In this document: positions 33,170 to 42,904 of the stretch, piece after piece
Layout of the letters: the number at the start of each line of letters is the position of its first letter
How positions within the stretch are numbered: the first letter of the stretch is position 1
NCBI GenBank assembly: GCA_022508345.1
Contig: JAFLVK010000002.1
Coordinates: 325,649-389,648, forward strand
Length of the DNA: 64,000 nt
Direction of reading: 5' to 3'
DNA from: Clostridiales bacterium
GTDB taxonomy: Bacteria; Bacillota; Clostridia; Christensenellales; CAG-314
Position numbers and translations under genes: made by a program
Notes under the pieces: generated by a model
Told to the model about the DNA's origin: nothing
What the model saw: only the letters and a program-made list of their open reading frames with translations
Databases searched by the model: none

Positions 33170-36100
33170 TTAGTTGTTTCGGCTGTAGCCACAATCCTCG
33201 CAGATATCGCCATCGCCGAAACTGTGCTCTTCGTATACCCATTCTTCCTCAGTCTGGCAAAAGCCTTGATGTCTATCATCGTTAAACTCATTCCAAGATT
33301 CCACTTCGTGAATGTGACGCGGTGCCCCGCAATCGTCACAAACGTCAGGGTCTTCGTCAAACGAATGCTCTTGCCACTCGGTAAACTGACATACTGTACA
33401 TCTCTTTATATGACCGAAAAAATCCGTGTCTTCTACAACGTAGTTGTGCTCGTGTTCTTCGTACTCACACATCGTGCAAAAATGATCTTCGCCAAATTGG
33501 TGATCTTGCCAGTCGTACGTTCCACATCCCGGGCAATATACCGTGTGAGCGTATTGGTCGTAACTGTGTGTATATACCCAATGGTGATGATGTCTCTCAG
33601 CATGACAACGCTCACACGTTTCCAAATCGTCATCCTCACCGAAGTAATGCTCTTCCTCAATCATCACACCGCATTCGCAAACGGCAAAGTGCGTTGCGTA
33701 GTTATATGAGTTGTCAATGTAGTGATCCACGCTGTGCCCGTGATTTTGCGCCTGACAAACGGAACACAGTTCATCAGTTTCTTCAAAATCATGGTAATCA
33801 CTTTCTTCTTCACCGCAGTCGCAACGCCAATAATGACATTCAGCGTCTTGCTTGTAAAGTTGGAAATCGTGAACGTGCCTGATGTATCCGCACATGTCGC
33901 AAGTCACTTCGTCATCACCCCATTCGTGCTCCCCGTAAATGTCCTCTCCGCATTCGTGGCATTGACCGTAATGTGTGTAATCGTCGCCATCAAACCAGTA
34001 TATGTGATGCTCGTGAGCCTCGGCGTTGCAGTCTCTACAACGGCCGGTTTCTTCGTCAATATCATGTGGCTCTAGCAGGGCATCGTATATGTTGTCACCC
34101 TGCATCACACCGCATTCGCATGACCAGATGTGTCGATTGGGGTTGGAGGAGGGAGCCCATCTGTCATAGATGTGATCGTGATTGAGCGCATGACACACGT
34201 CACAAACGTCTCCCACAAATTTGTGCTCATCCCAAATGGAATCACCGCAAGACGTACAACTTATGCTGTGCTGTGTCTCGCTGATAAACCAAATTACCCA
34301 AGTGTGAACGTGACGCTCGTAACCGCAAACCTCGCAAATATTGTGCTCGTTGAAGGTGTGCTTTGCTCTAACGTAACCGAATTGTCCACACTCGCAGCCC
34401 ATTTCGTGATACTCGGTATTCCAGTCGTTGGGAATCCACTGATTGTACACGTGCTTGTGCTCCGGCTCGTTACAAACTACGCAAATACCGGCGCTGTTAA
34501 AGCGGTGTTCTTCCGTGTCACTGTAGCCACAGGTAGTGCAAACAATGTAGTGGAAGTAGTAATAATTGTTCTCGGGGTCAACTGTGAAGCTGTGTGTGTG
34601 ATATGCTCTACCGCAAACTATACAATAGGTGTTGCTCTCGTCCCACACGTGTTTTTCGTTTTGTATGAAATTACCGCATTCCTCACAGTAACCGAAGTGA
34701 CTTTCGCCGTCTTGGTCGCTATTATCTATACTATGGAAATGGCGGTCATATCCGCAAATTTCACATTTATTTTCTTCATTCCATTTGTGGTATCCGCCGG
34801 TGCCACTGTTACATATATGACACCACACGTCATGTTCAATTTCGTCGCAAAATGCAACATTATATTGGTGATAATGCCTTTCCTTGCCACATACAGAACA
34901 ATGGTCGGGGTCCGCGCCGTCAAATTCACACTCTACCGCGTGTCTCTCACCGCAATCGGAGCAATACAGTGTGTGATAGTTGAGTTCGCCAGAAACGGTA
35001 ACAGTCCACTGGTGAGTGTGCCTTGCTGCTCCGCAAGCTACACAGTGATCGGGGTCCGCCTCTGTGTAAATATGCTGACGGCTGCTGTCGCTACCGGTGC
35101 TCTGTACGCCACATTCCTCGCACACAAGGCTGTGCCATTCAATGTCGTTCCTTGAGGGAATCCATTTGTTAAAGTTGTGCTCGTGATTCATAGCTCCGCA
35201 AACGGTACAAACGCCGTCATTGTCGTAGTCGTGATCGCCACTTTCCCACATATAGCAAACCGGACATTCACGCGCGTGTTCGTCATCGTATATTATCCAC
35301 GACCAACTGTGCTCGTGAGGTGTTGCATTCGGTACGTCTATTACCGTTGAGCCAAGTTTGTTGAGAGTTACTGTAAATTTCTCTTCGTTGTTATCTATTT
35401 CGGTAATCTTAATTGAAACAACCTCTCCGTAATTGAAGACCAATTCGACTGTAGCATTGGTAAATTCTTTACCAATCAAGAAGTTATCCAACCTAAATTC
35501 CAAGCCTTCAGCAACGTACTTGTCTGTATTTAATGTAAAGTCGTCCCAGAAATCAGCCAAAACGTCAAATCCATAAAGGAAAAAGTCAACATAATTCAAA
35601 TATTCGGCAATTTCTTCGTATTCGCTTGCGTCCAGTTTCTCCCAAACACCGTCGGAAATTTCAATATATAGCCAGATAGCGCCGTCTTCATCAATCTCAA
35701 CTAGTTGGCTTGCGTATTCTGATACGATGAGCAACACGTTGCCAGCACGCTTGTACGCTTCCATTCCCTTGTCGCTTGTGCACGTCAAGGACCAATTGGA
35801 CAAATTTTTGAGTTCAAGTGCTTTGGCAAAGGTTTCTTCGTCCACTGTGGGGATGGAGGTATCGGGCTTGGAGTGTCCGCATACCGTACACTTGTTGTCC
35901 GTTCCCCAGGTGTGGGCTACTTTTACGTCAATTTCACCGTCGTGGCAGGTTGCTTCGTGCCAGTGGTAAACATTGTTGGAGCTCCACTCCGTTGAGAACT
36001 TGTGTTTGTGCAAGGGTTCAATTTCAAATGATGTGTTGCCCACCTTGTCCAGGGTGTATTCGTAGTAGTCGCCATCCTCGACAGAGCCCAGTGTAACGTG

Positions 36101-36991
36101 AGCATAGTACAAGCTGTTTCCCACAAAACGTACGGTAAACGTACCCCATCCGTTTTGATTGATTTCCCAAGTGTATTCGCCCGTTTCTTGGTTAAACGCA
36201 AACTCGCTGAAGCTGTCTGCAATCTGTAGCGAACCTATCACCGTTAAGCAATCCTCAAGACTGTTGTCTATGATAGCCTGTATTTCCAATTCCTCGTTGA
36301 ACCATGATGTCCATATACCACCCATCTTGTGATAGACAGTTGCGCCCACTTCATGGTAAATGACATACTGTTCCATGTCGTACCACTCATCATACAATAT
36401 AACATGCGCTTGATTGGATACGATTTCCGCAAATAACAGCTCTTCCATTTCGCCGTCACTGAACTTCTCTTTCCTGACGGTGAAATCGGTGATATCTGCC
36501 AGCGCACCAAATGCCGCTGCCCAGGTTGCTTCGTCTACTTGGCTGAACTCCAGCTTTCCTTGGTAGTCACACACAGTGCATCTATTTGCATTGTTAAGCT
36601 CGTGCTGAGCAGGCGTCGATGTTTCATCGCAGCCTTCGTTTTGACACACACGCCAGTGTCCGTTTTCATTCTTTTTCCATTCACCTGTGAAGTCATGGTC
36701 AAGCATGCCTACGGTTGTTTGTGCATTAAGTACCCTGTCGCAAACCGAGCACTTTTTACCCTCGGTAAGCCCCGTTTGAGTACAGCTTGCACCCACAGCA
36801 GGGACAACCTGTTCAGTGTGTGCTGCCACGTCGCTCTTTTCACCACAAGTGCACTCATGCCAGTGGTTGGTTCCGTCGCTGCTCCATTCAGCAGCGAACT
36901 TGTGAGTGTGCCCGTTATTGCAAGCCGAAAGCATGCCCACACAGCTGAGCGCAAGCACCAAGCACAACACTACCGTCAATACTCTTTTCAT
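33170..36991 (-). CDS. Giant lipoprotein of tandem Cys/His zinc-ribbon-like repeats
   Basis: The ATG at 36991 behind AAGGAGACAAAC replaces the track start, giving 1273 aa. The signal peptide ends in lipobox LSAC (Cys24). Three Cys/His ribbon units and two globular domains of ~150-200 aa alternate in the N-terminal half; the globular domains share a TWAAAFGAL/TFAKALELKN start and are probably duplicated. From about residue 620 to the end run 15 tandem units of 40-55 aa, each H-x-H, then H-x4-C-x2-C-G, H, and C-x2-C. The last unit has lost its first CxxC (CQTE). With ~70 Cys outside the cell, metal binding is likely but untested; the family is not recognised. Promoter TTGACA-17-TATACT. Confidence 0.85.
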   Translation of the reverse strand: MKRVLTVVLCLVLALSCVGMLSACNNGHTHKFAAEWSSDGTNHWHECTCGEKSDVAAHTEQVVPAVGASCTQTGLTEGKKCSVCDRVLNAQTTVGMLDHDFTGEWKKNENGHWRVCQNEGCDETSTPAQHELNNANRCTVCDYQGKLEFSQVDEATWAAAFGALADITDFTVRKEKFSDGEMEELLFAEIVSNQAHVILYDEWYDMEQYVIYHEVGATVYHKMGGIWTSWFNEELEIQAIIDNSLEDCLTVIGSLQIADSFSEFAFNQETGEYTWEINQNGWGTFTVRFVGNSLYYAHVTLGSVEDGDYYEYTLDKVGNTSFEIEPLHKHKFSTEWSSNNVYHWHEATCHDGEIDVKVAHTWGTDNKCTVCGHSKPDTSIPTVDEETFAKALELKNLSNWSLTCTSDKGMEAYKRAGNVLLIVSEYASQLVEIDEDGAIWLYIEISDGVWEKLDASEYEEIAEYLNYVDFFLYGFDVLADFWDDFTLNTDKYVAEGLEFRLDNFLIGKEFTNATVELVFNYGEVVSIKITEIDNNEEKFTVTLNKLGSTVIDVPNATPHEHSWSWIIYDDEHARECPVCYMWESGDHDYDNDGVCTVCGAMNHEHNFNKWIPSRNDIEWHSLVCEECGVQSTGSDSSRQHIYTEADPDHCVACGAARHTHQWTVTVSGELNYHTLYCSDCGERHAVECEFDGADPDHCSVCGKERHYHQYNVAFCDEIEHDVWCHICNSGTGGYHKWNEENKCEICGYDRHFHSIDNSDQDGESHFGYCEECGNFIQNEKHVWDESNTYCIVCGRAYHTHSFTVDPENNYYYFHYIVCTTCGYSDTEEHRFNSAGICVVCNEPEHKHVYNQWIPNDWNTEYHEMGCECGQFGYVRAKHTFNEHNICEVCGYERHVHTWVIWFISETQHSISCTSCGDSIWDEHKFVGDVCDVCHALNHDHIYDRWAPSSNPNRHIWSCECGVMQGDNIYDALLEPHDIDEETGRCRDCNAEAHEHHIYWFDGDDYTHYGQCHECGEDIYGEHEWGDDEVTCDMCGYIRHVHDFQLYKQDAECHYWRCDCGEEESDYHDFEETDELCSVCQAQNHGHSVDHYIDNSYNYATHFAVCECGVMIEEEHYFGEDDDLETCERCHAERHHHHWVYTHSYDQYAHTVYCPGCGTYDWQDHQFGEDHFCTMCEYEEHEHNYVVEDTDFFGHIKRCTVCQFTEWQEHSFDEDPDVCDDCGAPRHIHEVESWNEFNDDRHQGFCQTEEEWVYEEHSFGDGDICEDCGYSRNN

Positions 36992-37065
36992 GTTTGTCTC
37001 CTTTTTTATTTTTGTTTTCCACATTAAATGTATATTATATATACTATTTATGTTATCTATCTGCT

Positions 37066-37094
37066 AGTATACCCTCCCCCACCTATCTTGTCAA
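37066..37094 (-). promoter_or_regulatory. Promoter of the ribbon-repeat lipoprotein gene
   Basis: TTGACA at 37094-37089, 17-bp G-rich spacer, TATACT at 37071-37066; leader about 70 nt. Confidence 0.75.
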
Positions 37095-37260
37095 TTGTTT
37101 TGCATAAAAGTAAAAAATGAGACGTAATTTTTTCATTTATTATGCAAAGTTATCCACACCCAGCTGGCAAGAATCGCAGGTGCTTTTTTCGTTCAACCTG
37201 GGTATATTTGTGGCTTGTTTATTTGCAACAAAAATAAGGTTAATTTGCCTAATTTAGTAA

Positions 37261-37289
37261 TTGCAAAAAAATCAAAAATTAGGTATAAT
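37261..37289 (+). promoter_or_regulatory. tex promoter
   Basis: TTGCAA at 37261-37266, 17-bp spacer, TATAAT at 37284-37289. It occupies the first codons of the track ORF, so that start is wrong. The rest of the 37095-37260 gap is AT-rich with nothing else recognised. Confidence 0.7.
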
Positions 37290-37317
37290 AAAAAACAGCA
37301 ACTACAGGAGCAAAACT

Positions 37318-39462
37318 ATGGATATCATTCAAAAAATTACCGAAGAACTTGAAGTGTCAAAGTGGCAGGTAGAAGCTGCCGTCAATTTGATTGACGAGGG
37401 CAACACCATTCCCTTTATTTCCCGTTACCGCAAGGAAGCTACGGGGCAGCTAAACGACGAACAGCTGAGAAAGCTATTCGAACGCTTGACGTATCTGCGC
37501 AACCTTGAGGAAAAGAAGGCGCAGGTGCTGAAGAGCATTGAAGAGCAAGGCATGCTCACAGACGAGCTGCGCGATCAAATAATTGCCGCCGAAACACAGG
37601 TTGCAGTTGACGACTTGTACCGTCCTTACCGCCCCAAGCGCAGAACGCGCGCAATCATTGCAAAGGAAAAGGGCTTGGAGCCGCTTGCCAACATAATTTT
37701 GCTGCAAACAACAGACAAGCCTATTATTGAAACAGCAGCGGAATACGTCAACCCCGAAAAGGGCGTGGAAACGGCGGAAGAGGCTGTACAGGGCGCATTG
37801 GACATCATTGCGGAAATCATTTCCGATGACGCCACCTACCGCACTGCTATTCGCGACCTCACATTCCGCTTGGGCAAGATAACCTCCGTTGCCAAGAAGC
37901 CGGAAATCAAGACGGTGTACGACAACTACTACAGCTACGAGGAAGACATTGCAAAGATACAGGGTCACCGCGTGCTTGCGGTAAACCGCGGCGAAGCGGA
38001 AAAGGTGCTTACGGTAAAGATTGTTGCTCCGACGGAAATTATCAACGATTACTTAGTACGTCACGTTGTAACACGCAGCAACGTACACACCGAGGAATTG
38101 CTGAAAACCGCAATCAACGACAGCTACACTCGCCTGATTGAGCCCAGCATTGCAACGGAAATACGCAACATGCTCACGGAAAAGGCAGAAGAGGGCGCAA
38201 TTGCCGTATTTGGCAAAAACCTCGAACAGCTACTCATGCAACCGCCCATCGTCGGTCAGGTTGTGCTTGGCTGGGACCCCGCATTCCGTACAGGCTGCAA
38301 GCTTGCAGTAGTTGACGCAACGGGCAAGGTACTGGACACAACGGTAATTTACCCCACAGCGCCCACCACTCCCGAAAAGATTGCCAAGGCAAAGCTAACG
38401 CTTCAACAGCTTATAAAGAAATACAATATCACGCTAATATCTTTGGGTAACGGCACAGCTTCGCGCGAAAGTGAACAGATAATTGTTGAACTGCTGCACG
38501 AAACAGGACTGCCCGTACAGTACGTTATCGTCAACGAGGCGGGCGCATCCGTTTACTCGGCAAGCAAGCTAGCTACAGAGGAATTTCCCACATTTGACGT
38601 GGGTCAACGAAGCGCCGCAAGCATTGCCCGCAGGCTTCAGGACCCATTGAGCGAACTGGTAAAAATCGACCCCAAGTCCATAGGCGTAGGTCAATACCAA
38701 CACGACATGAACCAAAAGAAGCTGGGCGAAACGCTAAACGGCGTGGTTGAAGATTGCGTAAACAAGGTCGGCGTAGATTTGAACACGGCAAGCGCCCCAC
38801 TGCTTCAATATGTGTCTGGCGTAACCAGCTCCATAGCTAAAAATATCGTAGCCTACCGCGAAAAGCACGGACGCTTCCAAAACCGCGAACAGCTGTTAAA
38901 TGTTGACAAGCTGGGTGCAAAGGCATATCAGCAATGTGCGGGCTTCTTGCGTATCAGCGGTGGCGACAACTTCCTAGACGGAACAAGCGTACACCCGGAA
39001 AGCTACGAAGCAACACTGAAGCTAATGCACATATTGAACATTGCCCCCGAAAACATCGGCAACCTAGCAGGACTTAGCAAAACCAGCATCAACTACGGCA
39101 AGCTATCCAAGGACTTGGACATCGGCGAACTGACACTACGCGACATCGTGTCCGAACTGGAAAAGCCCGCGCGCGACCCAAGAGACGAAATGCCCAAGCC
39201 AATACTGAGAAACGACGTCCTGGAAATGAAAGACCTGAAAGAAGGCATGATACTGAAGGGAACCGTACGCAACGTAATAGACTTCGGCGTGTTCGTAGAC
39301 ATTGGCGTACATCAGGACGGACTTGTGCACATTTCGCAGCTGTCCTCCACCAAGTTTGTAAAGCACCCGCTTGAGGTTGTAAAGGTGGGCGACGTTGTAG
39401 ACGTCAAGGTGCTGTCGGTAGATTTGGACAAAAAGAGAATATCTTTGACAATGAAGCTGTAA
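37318..39462 (+). CDS. tex: Tex-family RNA-binding transcription accessory protein
   Basis: ATG at 37318 after CAGGAG gives 714 aa; the upstream TTG in the track lies in the promoter. Domains in order: Tex N-terminal helical region with IPFISRYRKEATG, YqgF/RNase-H-like fold (GWDPAFRTGCKLAVVD), helix-hairpin-helix (LNTASAPLLQYVSG...NREQLLNV), and a C-terminal S1 domain (ILKGTVRNVIDFGVFVDIG). Tex binds nucleic acid and is linked to transcription or rRNA maturation. Stands alone with its own terminator. Confidence 0.95.
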   Translation: MDIIQKITEELEVSKWQVEAAVNLIDEGNTIPFISRYRKEATGQLNDEQLRKLFERLTYLRNLEEKKAQVLKSIEEQGMLTDELRDQIIAAETQVAVDDLYRPYRPKRRTRAIIAKEKGLEPLANIILLQTTDKPIIETAAEYVNPEKGVETAEEAVQGALDIIAEIISDDATYRTAIRDLTFRLGKITSVAKKPEIKTVYDNYYSYEEDIAKIQGHRVLAVNRGEAEKVLTVKIVAPTEIINDYLVRHVVTRSNVHTEELLKTAINDSYTRLIEPSIATEIRNMLTEKAEEGAIAVFGKNLEQLLMQPPIVGQVVLGWDPAFRTGCKLAVVDATGKVLDTTVIYPTAPTTPEKIAKAKLTLQQLIKKYNITLISLGNGTASRESEQIIVELLHETGLPVQYVIVNEAGASVYSASKLATEEFPTFDVGQRSAASIARRLQDPLSELVKIDPKSIGVGQYQHDMNQKKLGETLNGVVEDCVNKVGVDLNTASAPLLQYVSGVTSSIAKNIVAYREKHGRFQNREQLLNVDKLGAKAYQQCAGFLRISGGDNFLDGTSVHPESYEATLKLMHILNIAPENIGNLAGLSKTSINYGKLSKDLDIGELTLRDIVSELEKPARDPRDEMPKPILRNDVLEMKDLKEGMILKGTVRNVIDFGVFVDIGVHQDGLVHISQLSSTKFVKHPLEVVKVGDVVDVKVLSVDLDKKRISLTMKL

Positions 39463-39476
39463 TATTTGATAACAAA

Positions 39477-39503
39477 AAACACCCCACTTGGGGTGTTTTT
39501 TTA
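39477..39503. terminator. tex terminator
   Basis: ACACCCCACTTGGGGTGT followed by TTTTTTT; A-run on the other side makes it usable by the convergent acyltransferase gene. Confidence 0.85.
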
Positions 39504-39516
39504 TTTTAATATCTTT

Positions 39517-40779
39517 TTACTTTTTCTTTATATGGCGGAATATTTCCTCTGTTGCAAGGCGTGCTTTCGCAACGGAAACGGAGCTGTCCTTTGGGAAACA
39601 ATAGTAAAGCATTGCGTTGTTACCTATGCAAATCACGTCGCCAATCTCATACCACAGATAATCGGCATACAAGCTGTAGGATACACTTGCCGGCTGGAAG
39701 TAATCTAGCTCACCCTCCGCTGCCGTTAAGTGGAAGCCCGTTACATCGTGTGTGAGATGCCCCGAACCTATGTTGTACACAGCCTTGGTGCCCTTCATCA
39801 CTATCACGTCTACGTCCGTATCCAGCCTGTATTGCCCTGCTTCAATTTCTTTGCGTACGCACTGCCTTTGCCAATTGTACCAGCTGGGGATGTGCGCTAT
39901 TTCCGTCTCACCGTTTACCGCACGCATAAAGCCGTGTTCGGTAAGCTCGTAAGTTTTGTTGCAGCTGTGGCAGGTAACGTGAATACCCTTGCCTTCCATT
40001 TGCCCTTCCGTGTTACAATGCGGACACTTGTACAGTACGCGCTGCAGGTGATCGGCGCGAAAGTCCTCGTCAATTACGATATCGTTGTCCTGTTGATAGC
40101 GGAAATTGTCAAAGGAGAAACGCTTGTGCACTTCTTCATTTATCTGCTCAACAGACATTTCTACAATTTGCTCGGGTGTGAGCATGTACTCCATTATTGC
40201 AGAAACCTCAACCTTGCGCTGTTGCAAGCCGTTGTACAATGGGTCGTACAAAAAATCGCCAAACGTAGTTACCATGACAACGGGCACCTTGAACATTTTG
40301 ATAAATTTGCCCAACCCGTAAGGCAACGTCGTTGCAGTGCCGTCAAACGAGTAGCTTGCTTCGGGAAACATCAATACGGAGGTGTGCAGCTTGTCAAAGC
40401 AGTGCTTCATGTGGCGCACCAGCGTTGTGTCGGTTACGAACTTTGTTGTGGGGATACATCCCAGTTGCGTCAGTAGCCACTTTTGACCGACAAATGCGTC
40501 GCTGGTACACACGATATTGAACCGTTGCGGAAATATCCTTTCGGCAATCTTGAGGTCCAAAAAGCTGGAGTGATTCATCAAATACAGGCAGGGCTGTTTT
40601 TTGTTGAAACGCTCCATGTTGACCTTTGTAAAGCGGAAATGCAGCCTTTTCAGCTCCCCTGCGCAGATAACATTTATCAGCGCGCGGAAAAACCTACTAG
40701 GCCGCTTGACCTTTACAGGCTTTTCGCCGGGTAATGCCAAAACCTCGCTGTACGTTAAGTTTTTAACCTTGATTTTCAC
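39517..40779 (-). CDS. PlsC-like acyltransferase with C-terminal zinc ribbon (paralogue 1)
   Basis: The track start at 40860 would overlap the upstream gene by ~100 bp; a GTG at 40779 (VKIKVKNLTYSEV) reduces this to 17 bp and gives ~420 aa, though the start is uncertain. The acyltransferase core has LMNHSSFLD (the HX4D site with His and Asp), a MFPEASYSFDG block and GLGKFIKMFKVPVV. After the core comes a zinc ribbon CPHCN...CHSCN and an aromatic tail (IPSWYNWQRQCVRKEIE). The same extended architecture recurs at 55203. Probably acylates a lysophospholipid-like acceptor at the membrane; the role of the ribbon is unknown. Confidence 0.82.
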   Translation of the reverse strand: MKIKVKNLTYSEVLALPGEKPVKVKRPSRFFRALINVICAGELKRLHFRFTKVNMERFNKKQPCLYLMNHSSFLDLKIAERIFPQRFNIVCTSDAFVGQKWLLTQLGCIPTTKFVTDTTLVRHMKHCFDKLHTSVLMFPEASYSFDGTATTLPYGLGKFIKMFKVPVVMVTTFGDFLYDPLYNGLQQRKVEVSAIMEYMLTPEQIVEMSVEQINEEVHKRFSFDNFRYQQDNDIVIDEDFRADHLQRVLYKCPHCNTEGQMEGKGIHVTCHSCNKTYELTEHGFMRAVNGETEIAHIPSWYNWQRQCVRKEIEAGQYRLDTDVDVIVMKGTKAVYNIGSGHLTHDVTGFHLTAAEGELDYFQPASVSYSLYADYLWYEIGDVICIGNNAMLYYCFPKDSSVSVAKARLATEEIFRHIKKK

Positions 40780-41236
40780 TTGTTTCTTCTGTTTTCTCTT
40801 CTTCAGTGTGTTCTTCTGACGTCTGTTCTTCAAGTAGCTTTTTGCGGCTGAACGAAACACACAAATATTCCGTCACAACCACTGCCACAACAAACAGAAC
40901 AGCAATAGCCAGTGGGATAACAAACAAAATGTCCGTGTCAATGCCTGCCCTGTAATACAACACAGGAACAATTGCCCATATGAGCAAGCTACACACATAT
41001 CCCACGATATGAAGCACAAACATCGGGATAATCACGCCGAAATTTTGGACGTTATCCGTGTCGGACTTGTTGCCTATACCTGCAAATAACGCACTGGCAG
41101 GAAACGGAACCTTTACGCGCTTGAAAAAGCGTGGCTCAACGCGCAGCCTGCGTTGTCTCAACGGCACAAGCAATGCCGTACACAGGGAACAAACCAAAGT
41201 TAAAAATACTGTTAAAAATATCAAAAATACATCCAT
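40763..41236 (-). CDS. Membrane protein with acidic tail, unknown
   Basis: 157 aa. One N-terminal helix (4-27), then a basic loop, two more helices (~70-93 and ~103-127) and a Glu/Thr-rich cytoplasmic tail (EEQTSEEHTEEEKTEET). No family recognised. It has promoter TTGACA-16-TAAAAT and overlaps the acyltransferase gene downstream, so the two are likely translated together and may act in the same membrane process. Confidence 0.75.
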   Translation of the reverse strand: MDVFLIFLTVFLTLVCSLCTALLVPLRQRRLRVEPRFFKRVKVPFPASALFAGIGNKSDTDNVQNFGVIIPMFVLHIVGYVCSLLIWAIVPVLYYRAGIDTDILFVIPLAIAVLFVVAVVVTEYLCVSFSRKKLLEEQTSEEHTEEEKTEETSENQG

Positions 41237-41252
41237 AATGTCACCTAGAAAT

Positions 41253-41280
41253 ATTTTACTACAAAGCGCTAAATTGTCAA
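41253..41280 (-). promoter_or_regulatory. Promoter of the membrane protein-acyltransferase operon
   Basis: TTGACA at 41280-41275, 16-bp spacer, TAAAAT at 41258-41253. Confidence 0.6.
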
Positions 41281-41324
41281 CGAAATAGGCTTATGTTGAA
41301 AACCATAGCCAACAATTTAGAACT

Positions 41325-42785
41325 TTACTCCTCCACTTGCTCAATGGGTAATACGTCTGCGTTGATTTCCGCAAGCTTGGCAGTACGGAATTTGGAATTT
41401 TCGCGATGCACGAAGTAGGTAGGGATAAACATCAACAGCGACACTACTGCCGCAAACAGGAACAGTTCAAACGGGTACACGTGATTGCCTGTTTCATATC
41501 CTACGCCGCCCGGGATAGCGAAGTAACCCGCAGCAGGTGCAGCCGCCGAAAAGATTCCCTCTTCGATTTCCACAAACTCGCCCACAATCGGTCCAAAGCC
41601 GTTGATGATAAGCGGGCAGAATATGCTTGCAATTATCATGGGTAGCGTTACGTAAATGATTATCCTCACGCCCTGGAAGCAGCCTGCTTTTTCCGCAGGG
41701 GTGTAGTCGCGAGCCGTTGCGTTGAACAGCCCCGCAGCAAGCAAGGAGGCACTTTCAACAAGCGTTCCGCCAACGATAAACATGATATATGTTGCAATCA
41801 TATTGTTGTTGACAAACTTGATAAGGTAAACAAGTATGCCGCCCACCACGCCAAATGCAGCTACCGGGTAGAAGAACTTGTCTTTGCCGAACTTGTCCAT
41901 GAGCTTGCCACCCACCACAGCCATTGCCGCCGACAGCAAAATTACCGCCGCAAGAGGCAATACAAAGCCATCGCCGAAGCCAAGGGTGTACTGAAGTATC
42001 ATTATCATGTAGGGTTGCCACAGCTGCATTGCAAGGCCGGACAGCATCATACCGATAAGACAGATGTAAATCATCTTGTGCTTTTTGATGTTTTTGGGAG
42101 TAAAGCCGTACACAACCTCCTGCATGTATTTGCCCGAACGGTCGGGTTGAAGCTTGGGGCTGTCCTTTAGCAGGAACAAGCCCAACACACCCGCAATTGC
42201 CGTCATACCACCCAAAATGATGAAAAACAGCTTCCATTGCGGATTGTCTCCCTCGACCATCCAACCAAAGCCAACAAATATTATCATTAGCGCAGCAACA
42301 GGCATGATGGACAGTATTACATCCACAAAGCCGCGGTTGGTGATGTCGGTGACGTCGGTAACCCATGAGGAGAATGCCGCGTCGTTGGAAAGCGAACCGA
42401 ACACCGTCATTACGCAGTCCATGATAACGAAAATAGTCACCACCCACACTACGTCGCTGGCGTCATAGTGCTCGTTTCCGAAAAATGCGAAGCTGGCAGT
42501 TACAAGCCCCCAAATGATGTATCCCCATGAGATAAACACCTTGCGCTTGCCAAGTCTGTCCGACAGCACTCCGCCGAAGATTGTTACCAATGCCGCAACC
42601 ACTGCGCTGGCTGCAACCGTTGCGCTTGTAGCCCAGCCGTTGGTTGTGATTTGCTTTTGAATATAGGTGGAGAAATACATGTTTTCCACCATCCAGGCAA
42701 GCTGTCCCATAAGACCGAATATTACAATAGACAGCCATATCTTTGCGCCCAGCTTGTTGGATTTTTTTACTACTAAGTCAGCCAT
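41325..42785 (-). CDS. MFS transporter
   Basis: 486 aa with about 12 hydrophobic helices. The loop GGVLSDRLGKRKVFISWG between helices 2 and 3 is the classic MFS signature, repeated more weakly as GGKLMDKFGKDKFF in the second half. An extended extracellular loop (IEEGIFSAAAPAAG) sits near the C terminus. The general look recalls the sugar-transporting SLC45/GPH-like MFS of clostridia, but the substrate is not readable. Own promoter TTGCAA-17-TAAAAT; GAGGAG precedes the ATG. Confidence 0.85.
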   Translation of the reverse strand: MADLVVKKSNKLGAKIWLSIVIFGLMGQLAWMVENMYFSTYIQKQITTNGWATSATVAASAVVAALVTIFGGVLSDRLGKRKVFISWGYIIWGLVTASFAFFGNEHYDASDVVWVVTIFVIMDCVMTVFGSLSNDAAFSSWVTDVTDITNRGFVDVILSIMPVAALMIIFVGFGWMVEGDNPQWKLFFIILGGMTAIAGVLGLFLLKDSPKLQPDRSGKYMQEVVYGFTPKNIKKHKMIYICLIGMMLSGLAMQLWQPYMIMILQYTLGFGDGFVLPLAAVILLSAAMAVVGGKLMDKFGKDKFFYPVAAFGVVGGILVYLIKFVNNNMIATYIMFIVGGTLVESASLLAAGLFNATARDYTPAEKAGCFQGVRIIIYVTLPMIIASIFCPLIINGFGPIVGEFVEIEEGIFSAAAPAAGYFAIPGGVGYETGNHVYPFELFLFAAVVSLLMFIPTYFVHRENSKFRTAKLAEINADVLPIEQVEE

Positions 42786-42814
42786 AAAAATAACTCCTCA
42801 ATACGGATAAGTTT

Positions 42815-42843
42815 ATTTTATCACATACAGCACCAAGTTGCAA
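42815..42843 (-). promoter_or_regulatory. MFS transporter promoter
   Basis: TTGCAA at 42843-42838, 17-bp spacer, TAAAAT at 42820-42815. Confidence 0.6.
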
Positions 42844-42854
42844 TACTTAAATAA

Positions 42855-42884
42855 AAGCCTCCCTTGTTCAAGGGGAGGCTTTCT
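42855..42884 (-). terminator. pepF terminator
   Basis: AAGCCTCCC hairpin with AAGGGGAGGCTT; T-rich tail on minus (TTTTATTT). Confidence 0.75.
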
Positions 42885-42904
42885 TTGTTGTTTTAATAAG
42901 CAAA

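Noticed and set aside
34130-35155. 341-aa plus-strand ORF rich in Val and Ala
   Set aside because: It is the antisense shadow of the Cys/His ribbon repeats, with no ribosome-binding site.
33170-35330. CRISPR-like periodicity in the ribbon-repeat gene
   Set aside because: The period comes from diverged protein repeats; the DNA repeats are not identical and have no spacer structure.
37261-37317. Track start (TTG) of tex
   Set aside because: It falls in the -35 box of the tex promoter; the ATG at 37318 has a clear ribosome-binding site.
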